From: Leptodactylus fallax
Taxonomy: Eukaryota > Chordata > Amphibia > Anura > Leptodactylidae
Assembly: GCA_947044405.1 (NCBI GenBank)
Contig: CAMRHE010001068.1
Coordinates: forward strand, 124,001-188,000
Length of the DNA: 64,000 bases
Reading direction: 5' to 3'
Numbering within the stretch: the stretch's first letter is position 1; each line of letters starts with the position of its first letter. The notes below the pieces were generated by a model. It ran no database searches and was not told where the DNA came from. It was given only the letters and a program-made list of their open reading frames with translations. Of the stretch, positions 57,428-64,000 are shown one piece after another. The translations under genes and the position numbers were made by a program.

Positions 57428-57620
57428 AGGCCCCGCAGAAAGCTGAAGAAGCCGCAGTTGAGCCCTTCACAGACTCCTCCCTCTTCGCACATTGGGGGCA
57501 GGACCTGAGCCCGGAGCACAGACGCACCGCCCTGAAGCAGTTCCAGTATTATGGCTATAATGCGTATCTGAGTGACCGGCTGCCACTGGACAGACCCCTG
57601 CCTGACCTGCGGCCTGCCGG
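57428..57620 (+). CDS. GALNT18: GALNT18 internal exon (stem/catalytic-domain junction)
   Basis: A 193-bp exon encoding 63 complete codons plus two split ones: it opens with AG completing a codon begun upstream (phase 1 intron) and ends with GG before the donor (phase 2). The translation runs from APQKAEEAAVEP through FTDSSLFAHWGQDLSP and ALKQFQYYGYNAYLSD to PLDRPLPDLRPA. This matches vertebrate GALNT18, as I recall it, at most positions and is unlike the shorter equivalents in GALNT17. GALNT18 is a type II Golgi membrane protein of the polypeptide GalNAc-transferase family (mucin-type O-glycosylation), in the GALNT8/9/17/18 branch whose own catalytic activity is weak or disputed. The exon covers the end of the luminal stem and the start of the catalytic region; the cytoplasmic tail and membrane anchor must lie in an upstream exon outside the window. 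No stop or frameshift is present, so the exon looks functional. Confidence 0.94.
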
Positions 57621-57626
57621 GTGAGT
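57621..57626 (+). promoter_or_regulatory. GALNT18: 5' splice site (donor)
   Basis: CCGG followed by GTGAGT, a near-perfect U1 consensus donor, directly after the last coding base. Confidence 0.9.
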
Positions 57627-57744
57627 GTGTCTGTACAAGCTGCGCTCCTGACCTGCGGCCGACATTGTAAAGCCAATTCACAGACGTGTATTTATATGGT
57701 TATTAGCCAGGACTACTAGAAAGAAAACCGCCATTCTTTACACT

Positions 57745-57899
57745 GCACTTTCCCTATGGGACACCTCTGCCCCTTTTTCCCTATGGGACACCTCTGCTCC
57801 TTTTTCCCTATGGGGCACCTTTTGCTCCTTTTTCCCTATGGGGCACCTCTGTCCCTTTTCCCCTATGGGGCACCTCTGCCCCCCCGGGGCCCCCCCCCC

Positions 57900-57932
<33 letters not shown>

Positions 57933-58066
57933 TCCCTTTTCCCCTATGGGGCACCTCTGTCCCTTTTCCCCTATGGGGCACCTCTGTCCCTTTTCCCCTA
58001 TGGGGCACCTCTGCCCCTTTTCCCCTATGGGGCATCTCTGCCCCTTTCCCCCCTTGTGCCTCTGGT
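57745..58066. repeat. 28-bp minisatellite interrupted by G/C homopolymers
   Basis: Units contain CCTATGGGGCACCTCTG and CCCTTTTCC, about ten copies. The middle (about 57,880-57,932) is replaced by long C runs broken by two GGGG blocks. It begins only about 125 bp after the exon donor site. Confidence 0.92.
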
Positions 58067-58551
58067 GGTGACTTTTCCCCTGCAGGACTCCCTGTAAAGT
58101 TGTCGCCCGGCCCTGCTGACATTGTCAGGTTACGTCTGCTGTTTATGGGCACCTTTAGAGAAGGGACCCCCAGTGTAGACCCCGCCCATTAATGTGTTTT
58201 GTATATGGTCTGATCCCTTTAAGTATCTGCTATAGTACTCGCTGTGCTGCCGAGCACTGATCCCCTCCCCCATGGCCCCCTCCTCCTGACATCCTGCGCC
58301 CGTTCCCTGCGGCATCCCATTAATTATATTAAACTTCCCCGGATTTTGCCCCTTTTCTTCATTCTTGAGGAAATGTTGTCACTTAAATTATGTCTTACAC
58401 AAAATCTTCTCTTCCTCATTATCTACATTTTACCTGCCGGCTGCGCGCCGCCCGGTCCTCCATCATGGCCGCCTGTCACTCCGCGCCGCTCACTCACTTT
58501 GATTTAGGTTTATGGCAGAGAATGCTTAGAAAGGAGAATTGAGGTTTATTG
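58067..58551. other. Unassigned intronic DNA
   Basis: No recognisable gene or element. Confidence 0.5.
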
Positions 58552-58836
58552 CGGGTGCCGCTCGTCCCCCTGACACCCCCCAGTCACTGCTGTGGCGCCG
58601 CTCGTCCCCCTGACACCCCCAGTCACTGCTGTGGCGCCGCTCGTCCCCCTGACACCCCCAGTCACTGCTGTGGCGCCGCTCGTCCCCCTGACATCCCCAG
58701 TCACTGCTGTGGCGCCGCTCGTCCCCCTGACACCCCCAGTCACTGCTGTGGCGCCGCTCGTCCCCCTGACACCCCCAGTCACTGCTGTGGCGCCGCTCGT
58801 CCCCCTGACACCCCCAGTCACTGCTGTGGCGCTGAC
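58552..58836. repeat. 39-bp minisatellite (7 nearly identical copies)
   Basis: Unit GCCGCTCGTCCCCCTGACAC followed by CCCCAGTCACTGCTGTGGC. By eye one substitution (ACATCCCC) and one extra C are the only differences between full copies, so the array is recent or homogenised. Open frames on both strands follow from the 13-codon length. Confidence 0.96.
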
Positions 58837-59316
58837 TCCGTCCTTGCTGGATTGTAGTTTATTGCTCTTGCAGTGTAAAGCATGGAGGATATAGAATGTA
58901 CAGAATGTATAAACAGGAAGCAGAAACGGCTACAAATGGCAACAATGTAACAACTGAGAAACAGAACATGTAGTATGAGAGAGCAGAGGATCCTGGGAGG
59001 TCTGCATTAACCCCTCGCTTACACCGCAGGTTTCCTGGTATAAATCGAGCAGGTGTTCACATTTCCCCCGCTCCGGCGGCTCCGTATAGCGCGCAGGTGC
59101 GCTGAAATATTGATATCACGAGCCGCGGACAATGCGTGCGCCGCTCACAGATCTGTACAATGAAGTGTCTGTGTCTTGGGAAGGCAGTCATGTTCAGAAA
59201 GTGTTTCATCAGTAATTCACAATGGCCACAGCAGCACAGAGTATTTTAGGAGAATTTCAAATAGTGCCCAGCTGGGTCAGCGTATCTAAGCCTACCGTCA
59301 AATGGTGCATCCAGTC
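58837..59316. other. Unassigned intronic DNA
   Basis: GCGTATCTAAGCCTACCG near 59,280 is an inverted piece of the repeat that follows. Otherwise nothing is recognised. Confidence 0.5.
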
Positions 59317-59935
59317 AGCAGATAACATCACACATGATAGGCTTAGATACAGCAGCTAAATAGAGAGCACCACACACGATGGGTTTAGATACAGCAGAGT
59401 GCAGCACACTTGGCTGATGGGCTTAGATACAGCTGATAGCACCACAAGTGATTGATTCGGCTTAGATACAGCTGACAGCACCACACACTTGGTTGATGGG
59501 CTTAGATGCAGCAGAGTGCTACACACTTGGTTGATGGGCTTAGATACAACTGATAGCACCACACGTGATTGATGGTCTTAGATACAACTGATAGCACCAC
59601 ACGTGATTGATGGGCTTAGATACAGCTGATAGCACCACACTTGATTGATTCGGCTTAGATACAGCTGACAGCATCACACGTGATTGTTGGGCTTAGATAC
59701 AGCTGATAGCACCACACGTGATTGATGAGCGTAGATACAGCTGATAACACCACATACTTGGTTGATGGGCTTAGATACAGCAGTGCGCTGCACACTTGGT
59801 TGATGGGCTTAGATACAGCTGATAGCACCACACGTGATTGGTGGGCTTAGATACAGCTGACAGCACCACACTTGGTTGATGTGCTTAGATACAGCGGCTC
59901 AGCAGACAGTATCACACATGCTAGGCTTAGATTCA
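59317..59935. repeat. 38-bp minisatellite with length variants (about 15 copies)
   Basis: Units contain GGCTTAGATACAGCTGATAG then CACCACACGTGATTGATG; others have ACACTTGGTTGATGG or CAGCAGAGTGC. The first and last units (CATCACACATGATAGGC and TATCACACATGCTAGGC) resemble each other more than the middle, as expected if the array grew from within. Confidence 0.93.
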
Positions 59936-60564
59936 CACACTACTCTATGAATAAAGTTTTTCTTTGCTGTGGACGGTTGAGCGTTGTTTTCCTCTCGGCG
60001 TCATTGCGGCGGTTTTTCGCCGGCGATCTCTAATTGTAAACACGCCCTCTGTTCCTTGAACCTAAAACATGAATACTTAGGGCTAATGGAGCCGAGGTGT
60101 CCGTTGTCATGGTTACTAACACTTTTGCGCAGATGTTTTTCTCAAGGTTGTTTTTCAATTTCCAAAGTGAACAATGGCGCGGTTCTGAGCTCTATTCACA
60201 CCTCCTCTGAGACCGCCGGGGACCTCGTACATTAGCGCTGTCACTCCAGGCCCCGCCATTACATTACATGGAGACGTCGTGTACACAATGTACCAAACCT
60301 CCAGCTGTGCTGTGTGATCAATACAGTCTGTGAATTACAGTATACGGCGCCGGGCGAGGGAGGAAGCGACACCTGCAGCTTTATATACAACAATGGAGTC
60401 TCTAATGGGCAAGAAAACTGAAATATCCGTCAGCGCTCACCTCCAGAGCTGCAATCCTATCGCAGTCTGCTGCACAGCACTGAAGGAGATGTAGGATCTG
60501 TACAGACACTGAGCCAGCAGATTTCTGAGTGCTGCTTCGGATGTGACTAGAGTATGATGTGATG
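59936..60564. other. Mostly unique intronic DNA with a repeat relative
   Basis: At 60,440-60,560 CTCCAGAGCTGCAATCCTAT and GAGTGCTGCTTCGGATGTGA with TAGAGTATGATGTGATG are single-copy relatives of the 97-bp repeat in inverted arrangement. No gene recognised. Confidence 0.5.
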
Positions 60565-60870
60565 TTAAAGGGGTTTTCTGCGGCCTGGATACTGATGACC
60601 TATTCTGAGAGCTCATCCATATTTGACCGCTGGAGATCCGACCCGCTGATAAGTTGTTTGAGGTTGTGGCGCTCATAAGTGTTGCGGCCTCTTCCTCGTA
60701 CCAATGATGTCACATGATACAGCAGCAGCTCAGTCCCATTCAAGCGAGTGCGGCTGAGCCCCTACGATATGTACGATGTTGTGCTTGGTACACAGCTCTA
60801 TCACAAGCAGCCTCTTCTCCCAGGTGTCGGCCCCCACAGATCACATATTAATGGTCCTGGAGTGGCCCCT
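60565..60870. mobile_element. TTAA-type miniature element, right end decayed
   Basis: Starts TTAAAGGGGTTTTCTGCGG, has GATACTGATGACCTATTCTG, CAGCAGCTCAGTCCCATTCA and CCCCACAGATCACATATTAA, the same order as in the complete copy at 29,259-29,571. The right terminus is not clearly preserved. Confidence 0.65.
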
Positions 60871-61020
60871 CCACCGCCATAGCCTGCGGGTCACAAAACT
60901 TCATTAGTCACAGTTTTTGAGCAAAAATTTTAACTTGGCCAATAAAGTTACAGGCCTGATTATTGCTGCACAGATCAGCCTGACCATATACAAAGCGCTG
61001 CCTGATGATGTCACCGAGAT

Positions 61021-62512
61021 TTCCTATGGGATTGGCATCCCCAAGACTACACTGCCTGTCCACACTGCAGCACTATCCCTATGACTACACTTCCTGTCCA
61101 CACTACAGCGCTATCCCTATGATTACACTTCCTGTCCACACTGCAGCACTATCCCTATGACTACACTTCCTGGTCACAATATAGCACTATCCCTATGACT
61201 ACACTTCCTGTCCACACTGCAGCGGTATCCCTATGACTACACTTCCTGGTCACAATATAGCACTATCCCTATGACTACACTTCCTGTCCACACTGCAGCG
61301 GTATCCCTATGACTACACTTCCTGGTCACAATATAGCACTATCCCTATGACTACACTTCCTGTCCACACTGCAGCGCTATCCCTATGACACTTCCTGTCC
61401 ACACTGCAGCACTATCCCTATGACTACACTTCCTGGTCACAATATAGCACTATCCCTATGACTACACTTCCTGTCCACACTGCAGCGCTATCCCTATGAC
61501 TACACTTCCTGTCCACACTGCAGCACTATCCCTATGACTACACTTCCTGTCCACACTGCAGTGGTATCTCTATGACTACACTTCCTGGTCACAATATAGC
61601 ACTATCCCTATGACTACACTGCCTGTCCACACTGCAGCGCTGTCCCTATGACTACACTTCCTGTCAACACTGCAGCGCTATCCCTATGACTACACTTCCT
61701 GTCCACACTGCAGCGGTATCTCTATGACTACACTTCCTGGTCACAATATAGCACTATCCCTATGACTACACTGCCTGTCCACACTGCAGCGCTGTCCCTA
61801 TGACTACACTTCCTGTCAACACTGCAGCGCTATCCCTATGACTACACTTCCTGTCCACACTGCAGCGGTATCTCTATGACTACACTTCCTGGTCACAATA
61901 TAGCACTATCCCTATGACTACACTGCCTGTCCACACTGCAGCGCTGTCCCTATGACTACACTTCCTGGTCACACTGCAGCACTATCCCTATGACTACACT
62001 GCCTGTCCACACTGCAGCGCTGTCCCTACCACCCCTGACTACACTTCCTGTCAACACTGCAGCGCTATCCCTATGACTACACTTCCTGTCCACACTGCAG
62101 CGGTATCTCTATGACTACACTTCCTGGTCACAATATAGCACTATCCCTATGACTACACTGCCTGTCCACACTGCAGCGCTGTCCCTATGACTACGCTTCC
62201 TGTCCACCTGCGCGCTGCCCTATGACTACGCTTCCTGTCCACACTGCAGCACTATCCCTATGACTACACTTCCTGTCCACACTGCAGTGGTATTCCTATG
62301 ACTACACTTCCTGTTCACAATATAGCACTATCCCTATGACTACACTTCCTGTCCACACTGCAGCGGTATCTCTATGACTACACTTCCTGGTCACAATATA
62401 GCACTATCCCTATGACTACACTGCCTGTCCACACTGCAGTGGTATTCCTATGACTACAGTGCCTGTCCACACTGCAGCAGTATCCCTATGACTACACTTC
62501 CTGTCAATGCTT
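61021..62512. repeat. 38-bp minisatellite with 152-bp higher-order repeat (about 39 copies)
   Basis: Units share CCCTATGACTACACTTCCTG and alternate between GTCCACACTGCAGCG and GTCACAATATAGCA halves. A four-unit block recurs at exactly 152 bp: ACAATATAGC at 61,591, 61,743 and 61,895. A small damaged patch lies near 62,025-62,035 and another near 62,205-62,220. Confidence 0.96.
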
Positions 62513-62925
62513 CTTGTCCCTATGACAAAGCAGCGGCACATTGCGCTGGTCCGGATCTCCTGATATTCTTGCTGCAGATTTTAGAATTCCCCCTGCCCCG
62601 CACCTCTCTATAAACGCCTTCAGTCCTCAGTGTGAATATTTCATAATTCATCTCTTTCCATAAAGACACGATGAAGGCGTCTAACAAGCGGCGTCCACGC
62701 AACGCTGCTCACAGGCGAACAATGGAGGCGGCCGGGCCTCAGAGGCTCAGAGTGAATGAGAGCGGACCGAGGAGAATCATAAATATTAATATGGAAGAGA
62801 CAGCGAGCTGCAGAGTAATCACAGATCTGTCTCCTGCAGGGCGGCGCCGGTGATATGTGACGAGGGGAAGCGTCCGATCACAGCGATGCCCGTACATGTG
62901 CTGAGCTGTAGATAGAATGCTCTAC
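62513..62925. other. Unassigned intronic DNA
   Basis: No gene recognised. The two overlapping 60-codon frames on opposite strands at 62,520-62,853 have no family resemblance. A GAACAATGG Sox-type core lies at 62,717. Confidence 0.45.
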
Positions 62926-63735
62926 TTCTGAAATACTCTGTACTGCTGGGGACCCTGCTCCCCCCACTATGTAACGCTCACCCTGTGACCTCCTCTATAA
63001 GATCAGCACACTCCTCTCCTGAAATACTCTGTGCTGCTGGGGACCTGGCTCCTCCCACTATGTAACTCTCACCCTGTGACCTCCTCTATAAGATCAGCAC
63101 ACTCCTCTCCTGAAATACTCTGTGCTGCTGGGGACCCTGCTCCTCCCACTATGTAACTCTCACCCTGTGACCTTCTCTATAAGATCAGCACACTCCTCTC
63201 CTGATATCCTCTGTGCTGCTGGGGACCTGGCTCCTCCCACTATGTAACTCTCACCCTGTGACCTCCTCTATAAGATCAGCACACTCCTCTCCTGAAATAC
63301 TCTGTGCTGCTGGGGACCCTGCTCCTCCCACTACGTAACTCTCACCCTGTGACCTCCTCTATAAGATCAGCACACTCCTCTCCTGAAATACTCTGCACTG
63401 CTGACACTCCTCCCCTGAAATACTCTGTACTGCTGGGGACCCTGCTCCTCCCACTATGTAACTAATCAGTCTGTGAGATCTCCTAAAATACTCTGTGCTG
63501 CTGATAGGACAATCCTGTTTCTTCCAAAGTGAAACCCACAGTTTGTAACCTCCCAAAAGATCATCATATTCCTCTCCTGAATTCCTCTGTGCTGACTGCA
63601 GAGAAAAACAGCACGCTGTGCTCCTGAAATACTCTGCGCTGCTTGGAGAGTCTGTTACTTCCTCAATAAGTCTGTGACCTCTGGGGAGAGCAGCACACTC
63701 CTCTGCTGGAATACTGCCATACTCTGTGCTGCTGT
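62926..63735. repeat. 91-bp tandem repeat (5-6 regular copies, then degenerate)
   Basis: Units contain GAAATACTCTGTGCTGCTGG, CCACTATGTAACTCTCACCC and CTATAAGATCAGCACACTCC. Copies are regular to about 63,400 and decay to 63,735. A partial copy sits at 36,330-36,465, and the unit's first third resembles the C-rich unit at 34.1-36.3 kb. Confidence 0.93.
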
Positions 63736-64000
63736 GGGTGTCCCAATGATTGAATTGACTGTAGTCTATGGTTATGCACTCAGTCGGTCACTGACTAAAC
63801 GTATTTTCGATGACACAATGGCGGATTGTAACTGCACCGATCTCTGAACGCCGCACACGTCACTGTCACTTAAACAACCCCAGCTCATAATAATCCTATG
63901 TCTGCACACCTGCAGGCTATACTGGGCCGCTGCAGCGGATGTAAATGAAAACACCTGCTCGAATTATATTCATCAGTCCCAGCAAGAGGCCCAATAAAAA
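63736..64000. other. Unassigned intronic DNA
   Basis: Nothing recognisable before the window edge. Confidence 0.5.

Noticed and set aside
57287..57508. Alternative reading frame across the GALNT18 exon (FLQRPRRKLKK...)
   Set aside because: The conserved GALNT18 peptide is in another frame and ends at a consensus donor; this frame has no family match.
58546..58894. Open frames on both strands with 13-residue repeats
   Set aside because: The unit is exactly 39 bp, so any stop-free frame stays open; no collagen-like or other known repeat protein is matched.

Overview
The window reads as vertebrate intronic DNA, most likely from a frog (Anura, probably a neobatrachian; this is inference). The only host coding sequence I can support is one internal exon at 57,428-57,620 (+). 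Its translation closely matches what I recall of vertebrate GALNT18 (polypeptide N-acetylgalactosaminyltransferase 18) around the end of the luminal stem and the start of the catalytic domain. The 57 kb to its left are therefore read as part of a large first intron, and the rest as the start of the next intron. Frog origin is suggested by the mix of repeats: a CR1-type LINE, a young Tc1 element, TTAA-flanked miniature elements, hAT-type miniatures built around a TGCTGGGAGTTGTAGTT arm, and many dispersed short foldbacks.

The outstanding property is tandem repetition. Eighteen arrays with units of about 28 to 97 bp cover roughly half of the 64 kb (about 32 kb by summing the coordinates below). 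From left to right they are: 39-bp and 33-bp units inside a LINE (3.2-4.8 and 5.7-5.9 kb); a degenerate 72-bp array (7.7-8.0 kb); a 35-bp unit that recurs in three separate arrays (8.6-11.4, 17.3-19.4, 40.4-44.1 kb); 49-bp (12.7-13.7 kb); 31-bp (16.6-16.9 kb); 91-bp (20.3-21.2 kb); mixed 97/74-bp (23.0-27.7 kb); 32-bp (32.0-32.5 kb); a C-rich unit of about 42 bp (34.1-36.3 kb); 34/32-bp (49.2-57.4 kb); 28-bp (57.7-58.1 kb); 39-bp (58.6-58.8 kb); 38-bp (59.3-59.9 kb); a different 38-bp (61.0-62.5 kb); and 91-bp (62.9-63.7 kb). The 8.2-kb 34/32-bp array stops about 44 bp before the GALNT18 exon, leaving only that space for branch point and polypyrimidine tract.

Mobile elements: a 5'-truncated CR1-like LINE on the minus strand (2,776-6,955) carries three internal tandem duplications. 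A nearly complete Tc1 element (36,466-38,110) has well-preserved long inverted repeats, a DD34E triad and two compensating frameshifts in its transposase. Non-autonomous elements fall into at least four families, some with visible target duplications.

There are no operons, CRISPR arrays, rRNA genes or convincing tRNA genes. The very long open frames on either strand of the arrays are by-products of stop-free repeat units and are not called as genes. Possible functions proposed for the arrays (RNA-protein binding platforms, splice-site interference) are inference. Several arrays contain clusters of small deletions that look like assembly error, so copy numbers are approximate.
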